From: Microbacterium esteraromaticum
GTDB lineage: Bacteria; Actinomycetota; Actinomycetes; Actinomycetales; Microbacteriaceae
NCBI RefSeq assembly: GCF_028747645.1
Contig: NZ_CP118100.1
Location: 744,001-808,000 of the forward strand
DNA length: 64,000 bases
Direction of reading: 5' to 3'
The position numbers were made by a program, and so were the translations under genes. The notes under the pieces were generated by a model. The model saw only the letters and a list, made by a program, of their open reading frames with translations, was not told where the DNA came from and did not search any database. This document shows positions 28,792 to 37,572 of this stretch, piece by piece; position 1 is the stretch's first letter, and every line of letters begins with the position of its first letter.

Positions 28792-30443
28792 TCGCAACGG
28801 CCGCCGAGCCGGTGACGGACGACGTGATCGCCGACACCGAAGAGCTGCTGCGCACCAGCCGCATCGTCTACCACGGCGACCGCGAGGCGACCGCGTTGAT
28901 CGACCAGCTCGAGGTGCGGCTGCACGAACCGTTGCGGCTGGCGCTGGCCGGCATGGTCAAGGCCGGAAAGTCCACGCTGCTGAACGCCCTGCTGGGCGAG
29001 CGGATTGCCGCGACCGACACCGCTGAGTGCACGCGGATCGTCACCTGGTACCGCCACTCGGCGACGCCCAGCATCACCGTGCACCTGCGCGACGCGCGCA
29101 CCGAACGGATGCCCATCCGCCGCGACCAGGGGCTGCTCGTGTTCGACCTCGGTGGCCGCACCGCCGAGGACATCGAATGGATCGACGTCGGCTGGCCGCT
29201 GGACGGCCTCGAATCTCTGATCCTCATCGACACCCCCGGCATCGCCTCGCTCTCGGGCGACACCTCGGCACGCACAGCCCGGTTCCTCACCCCTGAGGAC
29301 GCCCCCTCGTCGGCCGACGCCGTCGTCTACCTGATGCGCCACCTGCACGGTTCGGACGTGCGGTTCCTCGAGGCGTTCCGCGACACCGCCGCCGGCGCCG
29401 CGCAGAGCGTGTGCGCCGTGGCCGTGCTCTCGCGCACCGACGAGATCGGCTCGGGCCGCATCGACTCGCTGCTGTCGGCACGCCGCGTCGCCGCGCGCTA
29501 CGAACGCGACGGCGCGCTGTCGGCACTCGCCCTCGGCGTCGTCCCCGTCGCCGGCCTGCTGGCCGAAGGCGCCCGCACGTTGCGTGAGAGCGAGTTCATC
29601 GCCTTCCGCGCCCTCGCCGGACTCGAACGCGCCGAACGCGAACGACTACTCGTCTCGGCCGACCGCTTCACCCGCCCCACCGACGCGACCGGACTCAGCG
29701 TCACCGTGCGCGAAGAACTGCTCGCCCGCTTCGGCATCTTCGGGGTGCGCCTGGCGACCGCGATCATCCGCGGCGGTGTCACGACCTCGTCAGAGCTGTC
29801 GGATGCCCTCGTGCAGCAGAGCGGACTGATCGAACTGCAACAGTTCGTGCTGAACCAGTTCCAACCCCGCGCCGACACCCTCAAGGCCCGCGGCGTCGTG
29901 CTGCAACTGCAAGCACTCGTGCAGCGCTCGCCGCGCCCCGGCACCGACCGCATCCGTGCCGGGATTGAACGTTTCACCGCGTCGGCGCACGTCCTGCGCG
30001 AACTCGCGCTACTCGCCGAGGAACGCGCGCACGGTCTTCCGCTCGACGAAGCGGATGCTACCGACGCGGCCCGCATCCTCGGAGCGGCCGGCGTGGCATC
30101 ATCCGCTCGCCTCGCCCTGCCCGCCGACGCCACTCCTGCCGACATCGGCGAACGCGCCTTCGCCGAGATCGACCGGTGGCGCGCGCTCGCCGCGTCACCG
30201 TTGGTCGAAAGGAACGCGGCAGCGGTGTACGAAGCCGTTCTTCGGACCCTGGCAGGTATCGTCTCAGAGCTCGGGTTGGCCCGGGCCCTCCGGCCCGCGG
30301 CGCACATCGAATCGGCGAGCGGACCAGGCGATGGCGCGGGGCATGACGCTGGCCAGCAGAGCCAGAGCGACAAGCGCGGCTTGCGCCGCAAGAAGCGGCT
30401 GAAGTGGTTCCCCTTTGGCGCCCAGCGCGATCCACTCGGGTGA
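28788..30443 (+). CDS. Dynamin-like GTPase, IniC type
   Basis: A 551-residue partner GTPase starting ATGA on the previous stop. G1 is GMVKAGKSTLLNAL (about 55-68), G3 DTPGIASL and G4 SRTDEI, followed by a mostly helical stalk with no strong membrane segment, as for mycobacterial IniC. The last 60 residues (after LVERNAAAVYEAVLRTLAG) are low-complexity and basic, and are encoded opposite the 3' end of the convergent membrane-protein gene (180-bp overlap), which is unusual. It may form a heteromeric coat with the IniA-type protein (inference from pairing). Confidence 0.85.
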   Translation: MIATAAEPVTDDVIADTEELLRTSRIVYHGDREATALIDQLEVRLHEPLRLALAGMVKAGKSTLLNALLGERIAATDTAECTRIVTWYRHSATPSITVHLRDARTERMPIRRDQGLLVFDLGGRTAEDIEWIDVGWPLDGLESLILIDTPGIASLSGDTSARTARFLTPEDAPSSADAVVYLMRHLHGSDVRFLEAFRDTAAGAAQSVCAVAVLSRTDEIGSGRIDSLLSARRVAARYERDGALSALALGVVPVAGLLAEGARTLRESEFIAFRALAGLERAERERLLVSADRFTRPTDATGLSVTVREELLARFGIFGVRLATAIIRGGVTTSSELSDALVQQSGLIELQQFVLNQFQPRADTLKARGVVLQLQALVQRSPRPGTDRIRAGIERFTASAHVLRELALLAEERAHGLPLDEADATDAARILGAAGVASSARLALPADATPADIGERAFAEIDRWRALAASPLVERNAAAVYEAVLRTLAGIVSELGLARALRPAAHIESASGPGDGAGHDAGQQSQSDKRGLRRKKRLKWFPFGAQRDPLG

Positions 30444-30911
30444 CATCAGCACCAGCAACGCCAGCAACCCGAAGGTCAGCAACTGCCACCAGCGGATGTG
30501 CGGGCGTCGGCCCATGAACGACACCAGCAGTGTCAGCTGGATGAACAGCACCGCCACCAGCAGCCCGAACACGACCCAGAAGACGATGTCGGCAGCGCTC
30601 TCATAGGTGGCCTCGGCCCGATCCTCGGTCACCGTTTGAGCGACCTCGACGATCTCGGGCAACAGATCCTCTCGGATGACGAACAGGTAGACGATGGTGA
30701 AGGCACCGACCGCGAAGCTGATGATCCACAGGAACTGACTCAGTCGGATCGAGAACGGCGGAGTCGCCTTGATCACCACCGGAGGCTGGTTGGGGCTCGC
30801 CAGCGTCGGCCGGGCCGGCAACTCGCGCGCGCCATACCGCGCGACCGACCCGCCGGCCCCCTCCCGAGAAGGAGGAGGCGGCGGGTCGGTCCTGCGGGAT
30901 GCGTCAGTCAT
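30264..30911 (-). CDS. Four-helix membrane protein of the Ini-like cluster, unknown
   Basis: A 215-residue protein from ATG 30911, overlapping the upstream IniB-like stop by 8 nt. The N-terminal 50 residues are Pro/Arg-rich. Four hydrophobic segments follow (IISFAVGAFTIVYLFVI; ADIVFWVVFGLLVAVLFIQL; WWQLLTFGLLALLVLM; AALVALALLASVM), then a basic tail. No family recognised. Its coupling to the IniB-like gene suggests it works with it, for instance as its membrane anchor. Its 3' end overlaps the IniC-type gene by 180 bp on the other strand. Confidence 0.72.
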   Translation of the reverse strand: MTDASRRTDPPPPPSREGAGGSVARYGARELPARPTLASPNQPPVVIKATPPFSIRLSQFLWIISFAVGAFTIVYLFVIREDLLPEIVEVAQTVTEDRAEATYESAADIVFWVVFGLLVAVLFIQLTLLVSFMGRRPHIRWWQLLTFGLLALLVLMSPEWIALGAKGEPLQPLLAAQAALVALALLASVMPRAIAWSARRFDVRRGPEGPGQPEL

Positions 30912-31704
30912 CCTCGAGCGGTGCATCCAGCGGTGCGTCGTCCACGGGGGCGGAGGACTCCGCACCGTACGAGTCGCCCTCGCCAGCGGTCATGTCGCTC
31001 TCCAGTACGTCCGCGGGCTCCGGTACATCGGCCGGTGGCGGCGGGGGAGCGGCGGCAGGGGCCGCGGCCTCGGTGACCTCGGTCACCGCAGCAGCCGTCG
31101 TCGCCGTGGCCGTGGCGACGTCCTCGGGAGTCGCCTCTTCGGCAACCGTTGCGTCGGCGCCCTCGTCGCCGGCGGCACCCTCTTCGGGCACCGTGCCGGT
31201 CTGGTTGAAGCTGCCGTCGTTGGTCTCGTTGCCGATCGAGACGTCGCCGACCGTCATGTCGACGTCGGAGTCGACGACCGACACATCGTCGCCGGCGGCG
31301 ATCGAATCGTCGCCCGAAGCGACAACGGCCTCTTGATCGAACAACTGCGTGACGTCGCCGCCCTCGGTCCAGATGTTCTGGTTCACCGACTGGTCAACGA
31401 TCGTCGAGCGGGCATCCACAGTGGTGTACTGCTGCACCATGCGGACGATCTCGCGCACCGTCTCGTGGTTGTCAGGGCCGGGAGGCGGCGGCGGAGGTGG
31501 TGTGTCGTGATGGACCACCCGTGGATGATCGACGATGACCGGCCGCACGGCCGCGACATCGGCCATGCAGACGTCCTGCAGGCCATTGTCGGCGAGCGTA
31601 GCGGTGGGCCGCGCGACGAACTCGTCGGCGGCCTCCTGATCTCTGAGCAGACTCAAGATGAACGCGAACAGTGCGTCCGCGATCGTCTCAACTGGTGAAG
31701 TCAT
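30904..31704 (-). CDS. IniB N-terminal domain protein
   Basis: A 266-residue protein from ATG 31704 with a strong AAGGGGG ribosome site. Residues 1-60 (ETIADALFAFILSLLRDQEA then FVARPTATLADNGL) match the N-terminal domain of mycobacterial IniB. A PPPPPPP hinge follows. The middle shares VDQSVNQNI and SGDDSIAAGDDVSV...TVGDVSIGN with the protein at 25509-26582, and the C-terminal 110 residues are Ala/Glu/Pro-rich. No signal peptide. It is transcribed toward the GTPase genes and heads a two-gene unit. It carries the same 21-nt upstream element as the other IniB-like gene. Confidence 0.82.
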   Translation of the reverse strand: MTSPVETIADALFAFILSLLRDQEAADEFVARPTATLADNGLQDVCMADVAAVRPVIVDHPRVVHHDTPPPPPPPGPDNHETVREIVRMVQQYTTVDARSTIVDQSVNQNIWTEGGDVTQLFDQEAVVASGDDSIAAGDDVSVVDSDVDMTVGDVSIGNETNDGSFNQTGTVPEEGAAGDEGADATVAEEATPEDVATATATTAAAVTEVTEAAAPAAAPPPPPADVPEPADVLESDMTAGEGDSYGAESSAPVDDAPLDAPLEDD

Positions 31705-31810
31705 CTGCAGCCCCCTTCAACATCTGTGATCATTTCTCGCATCCCGGCTCTACCCCCTCCGGCGGCCGGAACCACATCCTGTTTGGATCGTATGCGCCCT
31801 CGTCCTCGCA

Positions 31811-31831
31811 CGGCATCGGGGGATTACCCGA
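31811..31831 (-). promoter_or_regulatory. IniB-type promoter element, copy 2
   Basis: On the minus strand this reads TCGGG-N4-CCCCCGATGCCG, 107 nt before the ATG at 31704. A possible -10 (TACGAT) lies 18 nt downstream of it. It also forms an ATCGGG/CCCGAT inverted repeat. It matches copy 1 at 17 of 21 positions. Confidence 0.55.
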
Positions 31832-31847
31832 TACCGCGTAGGGGGGG

Positions 31848-34373
31848 TCACGGGGGTTCGGTCGAATACCCCGCGCCGATCCCGCCGTCACCGAACAGCT
31901 GACGCAACCGGGCCAGCAATTCGGACCGGGAAGTCGCACCGAGCCGGCGTCGGATGTGCGCGATGTGGTGTTCGGCTGTGCGCGGCGAGATGAAGATCGA
32001 CTCGCCGATCTCGGCGTACGTCTTGCCCTGCACGACCAACCTGGCGACCTCGATCTCGCGTTCGCTGAGCACCTCTTCCGGCGGTGACTGCGCTGCGCTC
32101 TCGGCATCATCGCCCGCGTTCGGAGCAGGCCGACGCGTGCCGTCGTTGGGATGAAGCTCCCGTGCACAGGCGAGCAACTGCGTTGCCGTCTTGCGGTCGT
32201 CGGTCTTGGCCGCGCCATGTCCGGCCAGTCGTGCCGCGTCCCACATCAGGCCCACCGAGGCCAGACCTTCGGCGGCGCTTACGACGGCATCCGCATCGAC
32301 CGAGCCAGCGAGCACGTCGGTCCACACCCGGCCGGCGCGCGCCATGCTCGCCGCCACACGGCTACGGCCGGCAGCGGCGACCAGCGCCTTCGCATGCGGA
32401 GCGAGCAGATCGGGTCGGCTCAGCAGAATGCCCTGCTGAATGCCGGCCCAGTGGAGGTGCGCCGACCAGGTCGACGGATCGCCGAGACCCGCGACGATCC
32501 GCTGTGCGCGGTCGAGCAGAGGTGCCACCCGGGTCGCGTCGCCGACGCGCGCCGCGGCGCTGATCAACTCGGCCAGCGGATGCAACAGATACAGGTCGAC
32601 ATCGATTCGCAGCAGGCTGCCGCGCGCCTCACGCCAGACAGCTTCGAGCCCCGCTGCGTCGTCGTAGCGGCGTGCAATCGCGACACGGACGCTGTGCAAC
32701 AGGACTGCGTCGCGGGCGCTCAATGCCGCGGGGGCCGTCGCCATCGCCCGTTCGAGCAGCTCCTTGGCGTCGACCGGGTGCGCGCGCTGCACCGCGACCC
32801 ACGCGCTCCACAGCAGTAGTCGCGTGCGCGCCCACGGGCCGCCATGGTCGCGCTCCACGGCATCTTCGAGCACGCTCTGTGCGGTCGTGAGGCGGCCCAG
32901 ATTGAGCGCGACGATCGTGGTGATCACCGCGGGAAGCTCGACGACGGCATCCGTGCGCTGGGCACTGGAGTACATCTCGGCGGCGCGCACCAGCTCGGGC
33001 AAGGCGCCCTCGGGAGCGCCCGGCGACACGGTGCTCAGCAGGCCCGTGCGCAGCAATCGCATCGAGACCCCGGCCGCGGTCGGCAGCTCCGGGTCGTCAG
33101 GAGGGACGGATGCCGGTTGCTCGCCGACGCCGAGGGCCGCGATCGTGGCGTTCATGAGGGCGCTGACGGTGCTCGGGCGTACGAGCTGATACACCTCGTG
33201 CGCCTGCGCCATCATGCCGCGCGACGACCACATCGCCGCGGACACGTCCGCCATCGGCGAGAGCTCGTCGGGCGATGCCGAGCGCACCCCCTCATCGACG
33301 AAGCCTGTGGCCCCCTCGAGATCGCCAGTCGCCCAGGCCGTATGCGCGCGGCGGGCCGCCAGTTGCCGGGGCGGGGCGCCGTACTCGGCGGCGGCGTCAT
33401 AGAGCTCGGCCGCGCGGTCGGGGCGGTCCGCCAGCATCCGGTCGGCCGACGCGATCAGCGCCTCAGCCAGCCGCGGATCGCGCAGCGCCCGTTCATCCTC
33501 GCGCTGAGTCAGTGCGTCGGGGTGGTGCGCGTACAGATCGATGAGACGGCGCGTCGGCATCGCCTCGCGTACGGCGGTGCGCACCAGTGGCGCGGCGTCG
33601 CCGCTGCGCAGCAGCAACCCCTGCGCGTACCCCTGCAACGCCCAGTCGTCCGCGCCGTCGGCAGCGTCGGATGCGGGATACGCCTCACCCGCCGCGCTCA
33701 CGCACACCGTCTCGACAGCGCGCCGCAGTGCGTCGTCGAGGCTGTCGAGGCGGTGCGCCACCAACTCGCTCAGCGCACGATCGAGCGCCACATGAGAGCC
33801 ATCGAACGCGCAGTCGCGCTGATCATGGTGTTGCACGGCGGCGGCGACCAACCACGACATGCCGCACGTGCTGCGCAGCACGTGACTGATGCACTCGTCG
33901 CTCATCGTCACATCGAGGACTTCGAGATGGTCGAGCACGTCCGAGCGCGACACGTGGCCGAGCACGATGGCAGGAACCTGCTGCTCGAGGCGCCGGGTGA
34001 TGGCGCGTACCGCGGGTCGTGCCGGCCAGGGGCGTCGGGCGATGATCAGCGCCGCTGACGGATCCTCGGCGCGCGCGCCCAGCTGCGTCAGCTCGGTCTC
34101 GGAGAGCAGATGCAGGTCGTCGACCAGCAGCACGTGCTCAGCGGGCACGTCGTCGAGCGCGTCGACGGCATCGTGGGCGAGTACGACCTCTCGCGAGTCC
34201 TCGACGAGCAGATCATGAAGGTGATGGAGCCCTGTCGACTTTCCGGATCCCGCGGTGCCCACCAGCGCGGCTCGGGGGATGCGGTGAGTGACGGCGTCGA
34301 GTGCAGGGCGCAACGGGCGCTCCCATGTCAACGGCCCGCCCGTGGACGGACTCTCGACGATGAGCGTTGACAT
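31848..34373 (-). CDS. Large ATPase-LuxR regulator (MalT/LAL-like)
   Basis: About 841 residues from ATG 34373 (a GTG at 34385 would add 4). An STAND-like ATPase module is at the N-terminus: Walker A GTAGSGKST (39-47), Walker B HVLLVDDLH. A long helical, TPR-like middle follows, and the C-terminal LuxR helix-turn-helix reads LSEREIEVARLVVQGKTYAE then SPRTAEHHIAHIRRRLG. Such regulators bind a ligand or protein partner and activate transcription. It lies between the Hsp70-like gene and the IniB-domain gene in the same direction, so it probably controls this cluster. Confidence 0.88.
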   Translation of the reverse strand: MSTLIVESPSTGGPLTWERPLRPALDAVTHRIPRAALVGTAGSGKSTGLHHLHDLLVEDSREVVLAHDAVDALDDVPAEHVLLVDDLHLLSETELTQLGARAEDPSAALIIARRPWPARPAVRAITRRLEQQVPAIVLGHVSRSDVLDHLEVLDVTMSDECISHVLRSTCGMSWLVAAAVQHHDQRDCAFDGSHVALDRALSELVAHRLDSLDDALRRAVETVCVSAAGEAYPASDAADGADDWALQGYAQGLLLRSGDAAPLVRTAVREAMPTRRLIDLYAHHPDALTQREDERALRDPRLAEALIASADRMLADRPDRAAELYDAAAEYGAPPRQLAARRAHTAWATGDLEGATGFVDEGVRSASPDELSPMADVSAAMWSSRGMMAQAHEVYQLVRPSTVSALMNATIAALGVGEQPASVPPDDPELPTAAGVSMRLLRTGLLSTVSPGAPEGALPELVRAAEMYSSAQRTDAVVELPAVITTIVALNLGRLTTAQSVLEDAVERDHGGPWARTRLLLWSAWVAVQRAHPVDAKELLERAMATAPAALSARDAVLLHSVRVAIARRYDDAAGLEAVWREARGSLLRIDVDLYLLHPLAELISAAARVGDATRVAPLLDRAQRIVAGLGDPSTWSAHLHWAGIQQGILLSRPDLLAPHAKALVAAAGRSRVAASMARAGRVWTDVLAGSVDADAVVSAAEGLASVGLMWDAARLAGHGAAKTDDRKTATQLLACARELHPNDGTRRPAPNAGDDAESAAQSPPEEVLSEREIEVARLVVQGKTYAEIGESIFISPRTAEHHIAHIRRRLGATSRSELLARLRQLFGDGGIGAGYSTEPP

Positions 34374-34391
34374 GCGACTCAGCACTTCCGG

Positions 34392-36374
34392 TCAGGGTGT
34401 CGGATTCACGGTGGGAGCGTCTGAGGGTATTGGCTCGGGATCAGTCGGGGCAGCCGAGGACGTCGGCTCGGGTGCGGGGTCGGGGGTGGGATCCGGCGTC
34501 GGGTCGGGTGCCGGCGCAGGGTCGGGATCGGGTGTCGGATCGGGGGTCGGGTCGGGTGCGGGGTCGGGGGTCGGGTCGGGAGTGGGATCGGGTGTCGGAT
34601 CGGGTGCGGGGTCGGGTGCGGGATCGGGCGTCGGGTCGGATGCCGGATTCGAGGTCGGATCGGGGGCGGGATCCGGTGCGGGTGTGGGGGTTGGCGTCGG
34701 TGTGGGGGTTGGGTCGGGGTTCGCGACCTGCGGGCCGCCCGCCGACGCGGGCTGCGGGGCCGGGGGAGCGGGATCCGAACCGAGCTCCTCAGGCGCCTCC
34801 ACCGTGGGACCCCCCACGCCGGGTGCCGACTTCGGAATGCGGGAAGAGTCGGATGCCGACGACTCATCCGCAGCATCCGCGCGCGCCTCAGCACTGCTCG
34901 CGTCGTCAGCGTCAGCAATCGTCGTCGCCTCGTATGCCGAGTACGCCGACGCCGAACGCAGCAACGACATCGTCCCCGGCCCCTCTCCGCTCTCGACCGA
35001 AGCGCCCTTGGCCGCCTCCCCACCACCGCCCAGCGGCGTCGTCGACGCGAACACGATCCCCGTCGCCACGACCACCGCGCCGGCCGCCAGCGCCGCCGCA
35101 CCGCCGTACGAGATCCGGAACCTCGATGGACGCACCACCGCAGCGCCCGCGGCAGTCGCCGGCACGAGCTCCATTGCGCTCGCCGCCGGCACCACGCCCG
35201 TCGCACTCGCCGCGGTCATCGCCGAGGCAGGCGCCGGCACTACCGCCGACGTCGCGATTCCCACCGCAGCGGATGCCGGCGCCTGGCCCACCGGCAGGCC
35301 GGCGACAGCATCCGACCGTTCGAGACGCGTCCACGCGGCGTGCGCCGCGCCCGTCGCGGCGGCGTACTGCGGGTTCTCTGGCATCGTCAGCGGCAGGTCG
35401 AACCGCTCCGACAACAGCTGGGCGATGAGCGGCATCCGCGCCGCACCACCGATCAGGATCAGCTCGTCGAGCGCCGACATATCGAGCCCGGCCGCCTCGA
35501 CGGCTTGCTCCAGTGCCTCGATCGTCGCATCGATCGTGGGCCGCGCCATGGCATCCAACTCGGACCGCGTCACACGCACGCTCGGGGTCGTCCCCGCGAG
35601 CGTGATCGCCACCGACGCACCGGTGCTGAACGACAACGCCTCCTTCGCCGTGACGATCGCGCGGTGCGTACCACGCAACTCGGCGCGCGTGCTGTCGGCG
35701 ATCGCCCCGTCAGCGCCCGTCAACGGCAGCACATGCCGCAGCAGCGCCGCATCGATGTCGGCGCCCCCGATCGGGAGCGGCTGCGGGTCGTTCAGCAGGT
35801 CGAGCCCGCGCAGGGCGCTGGCCTCGAACGTGCTGCCGCCCAGGTCGTAAACGCCGACGCGATGGGCGCGCGTCTCACCCGTGGCGAACTGCTCGGCGGC
35901 CACCACCGCCGACGGAACCAGCAGCACATCGTCGAGGCCGGCCTCGCGCAGTCGCCGGCGAACGGCATCCATGCGGTGCCCCGCCCACGACGTGGGGTGC
36001 GCGATCGCGACGGCGCCGGGACGCAACCCGCGCTCGGTGACGACCGTCGACACGATCCACAACGCCATCCGCGCGACCAGCTCCTCGGCGTGCACGGCGT
36101 AGCCGCCCGCGACGATCGGTACCGCATCGCCGACCGAACGCGTGAACTCGCGCACCAGCCGCTCGGGGTGATCGAGCCCGCGCTCGGCGGCCTCGGCGCC
36201 GAAGAGCACGTCACCCTCTTCGGTGACATACGCGGCCACCGCGATATCGGCCCTCTCGCGTCCCACCGCGAGGGGCACCACCTGCAACCCTCCACGCGCA
36301 GCGGCGCTGGCCGACACCGTCGTCACACTGGTCGTGCCTACGTCGAGCGCGAGTACGTACTCCGACTCGCCCAT
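34392..36374 (-). CDS. Hsp70-family ATPase with membrane anchor and Pro/Thr/Asp-rich tail
   Basis: A 660-residue protein from ATG 36374. Residues 1-350 are the actin-like ATPase: LALDVGTTSVTTVSAS (phosphate 1), VGVYDLGGSTFEASAL (phosphate 2), LILIGGAARMPLIAQLL (adenosine). No Hsp70 substrate-binding beta-sandwich follows. Instead there is an Ala/Pro-rich linker, one membrane helix (about 418-440, AALAAGAVVVATGIVFAS), an extracytoplasmic acidic stretch, and about 100 residues of PDPTPDPAP repeats. The ATPase is cytoplasmic and the tail would reach the cell wall. It is 18 nt upstream of the LuxR gene and is likely cotranscribed. Confidence 0.85.
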   Translation of the reverse strand: MGESEYVLALDVGTTSVTTVSASAAARGGLQVVPLAVGRERADIAVAAYVTEEGDVLFGAEAAERGLDHPERLVREFTRSVGDAVPIVAGGYAVHAEELVARMALWIVSTVVTERGLRPGAVAIAHPTSWAGHRMDAVRRRLREAGLDDVLLVPSAVVAAEQFATGETRAHRVGVYDLGGSTFEASALRGLDLLNDPQPLPIGGADIDAALLRHVLPLTGADGAIADSTRAELRGTHRAIVTAKEALSFSTGASVAITLAGTTPSVRVTRSELDAMARPTIDATIEALEQAVEAAGLDMSALDELILIGGAARMPLIAQLLSERFDLPLTMPENPQYAAATGAAHAAWTRLERSDAVAGLPVGQAPASAAVGIATSAVVPAPASAMTAASATGVVPAASAMELVPATAAGAAVVRPSRFRISYGGAAALAAGAVVVATGIVFASTTPLGGGGEAAKGASVESGEGPGTMSLLRSASAYSAYEATTIADADDASSAEARADAADESSASDSSRIPKSAPGVGGPTVEAPEELGSDPAPPAPQPASAGGPQVANPDPTPTPTPTPTPAPDPAPDPTSNPASDPTPDPAPDPAPDPTPDPTPDPTPDPAPDPTPDPTPDPDPAPAPDPTPDPTPDPAPEPTSSAAPTDPEPIPSDAPTVNPTP

Positions 36375-36506
36375 CACTTCCGCCGAATCCCCAGTCGTCC
36401 AGAAATTGGATCTGGCGCCCACTATAGGACGTTCCTCAGGCGTTGGGAAGAGTGATCTACTCGCGTAGGCGCCCCCGGTGTGGCGCCCAGGCAATAGGGT
36501 GCAAGG

Positions 36507-37454
36507 GTGACATCCGACCTCTCCGTGTCGGGCCCTGCGGCCCGCGGAACCTCGCGCAGTGGTGTCGCTTACACCATCGGTGCCTACGTGATGTGGGGTG
36601 TGCTGCCGCTGTACTTCGTGCTGCTCGCACCGATGGGGCCGTGGGAGGTGGTTGCCTGGCGTGTGCTGCTGTCGTTCGCCTTCTGCCTGGTGCTCCTGAC
36701 CGTGACGCGGGGCTGGCGGCCGCTCTGGGGCATTCTGCAGCGGCCGAAGCTTCTCGGATGGACGGTGCTGGCCGGGCTGCTGATTTACGTCAACTGGCAG
36801 GTGTTCCTCATCGGAGCGCTCAGTGATCGGGTCATCGAGACGAGCCTCGGCTATTTCATCAACCCGATCTTCACGGTCCTTCTCGGGGTGCTCGTGCTGC
36901 GCGAGCGGATCACCCGGTTGCAGACCGCCGCGATCGGCATCGCGGCGATCGCCGTCGTCGTGATCGTCGTCGCCTACGGCGACTTCCCCTGGATCGCGGT
37001 GGGGCTGACCCTGACGTTCGGCCTGTACGGGTTGGTCAAGAAGCGGATCGGCTCGGCGGTGGATGCCGTCAGCGGCCTGACGCTCGAGTCGTTCTGGCTG
37101 ATTCCGGTAGCCGTCGTCTCACTGGTCGTCGTCGGGCAGACCGCAGGGTTGACGCTGGGAGCGGTGTCGCCGGTGCACACGCTACTGGTCGCCTGCGTCG
37201 GTGTCGCCACCGCAGTACCGTTGCTGCTGTTCGCCGCCGGCACGCGACGCATCGACTTGAGCCTGGTCGGGCTGCTGCAGTTCATCGCACCGGTGATGCA
37301 GTTCCTCGTCGGCTGGGCGGTGCTGGGGGAGCCCATGCCGCTCGAGCGCTGGGCCGGGTTCGTGCTGGTGTGGATCGCCATCGTCGTGTTCGTGGTGGAT
37401 CTGCTGCTGCAGCGCCGTCGGGGACGACGTCAGCGGCCTGCGCCTCTGGTGTGA
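36507..37454 (+). CDS. rarD: EamA-family transporter RarD
   Basis: A 315-residue ten-helix drug/metabolite transporter, from GTG 36507. RarD markers are GVAYTIGAYVMWGVLPLYF, the WLPL-like first helices, IYVNWQVFLIG, ETSLGYFINP and LGEPMPLERWAGFVLVW. E. coli RarD was described as chloramphenicol-linked, but the physiological substrate is unsettled. It is divergent from the Hsp70-like gene; a TATAGT -10-like box for the latter lies in the 132-nt gap. Confidence 0.9.
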   Translation: MTSDLSVSGPAARGTSRSGVAYTIGAYVMWGVLPLYFVLLAPMGPWEVVAWRVLLSFAFCLVLLTVTRGWRPLWGILQRPKLLGWTVLAGLLIYVNWQVFLIGALSDRVIETSLGYFINPIFTVLLGVLVLRERITRLQTAAIGIAAIAVVVIVVAYGDFPWIAVGLTLTFGLYGLVKKRIGSAVDAVSGLTLESFWLIPVAVVSLVVVGQTAGLTLGAVSPVHTLLVACVGVATAVPLLLFAAGTRRIDLSLVGLLQFIAPVMQFLVGWAVLGEPMPLERWAGFVLVWIAIVVFVVDLLLQRRRGRRQRPAPLV

Positions 37455-37572
37455 GAGTGGTTCAGATCGTTAAGCGACCGAGACAGAAGACCCGTTGCGA
37501 CGGGCAGTCAACGTCCTAAGGTGAGAGTCACCCGCAAGTGGTAAACCACGTTCAGTTACGCAAGGGAGCAAC

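Noticed and set aside
26776..28797. 673-codon open frame antisense to the IniA-type dynamin gene
   Set aside because: The sense frame contains all GTPase motifs; the antisense frame has none.
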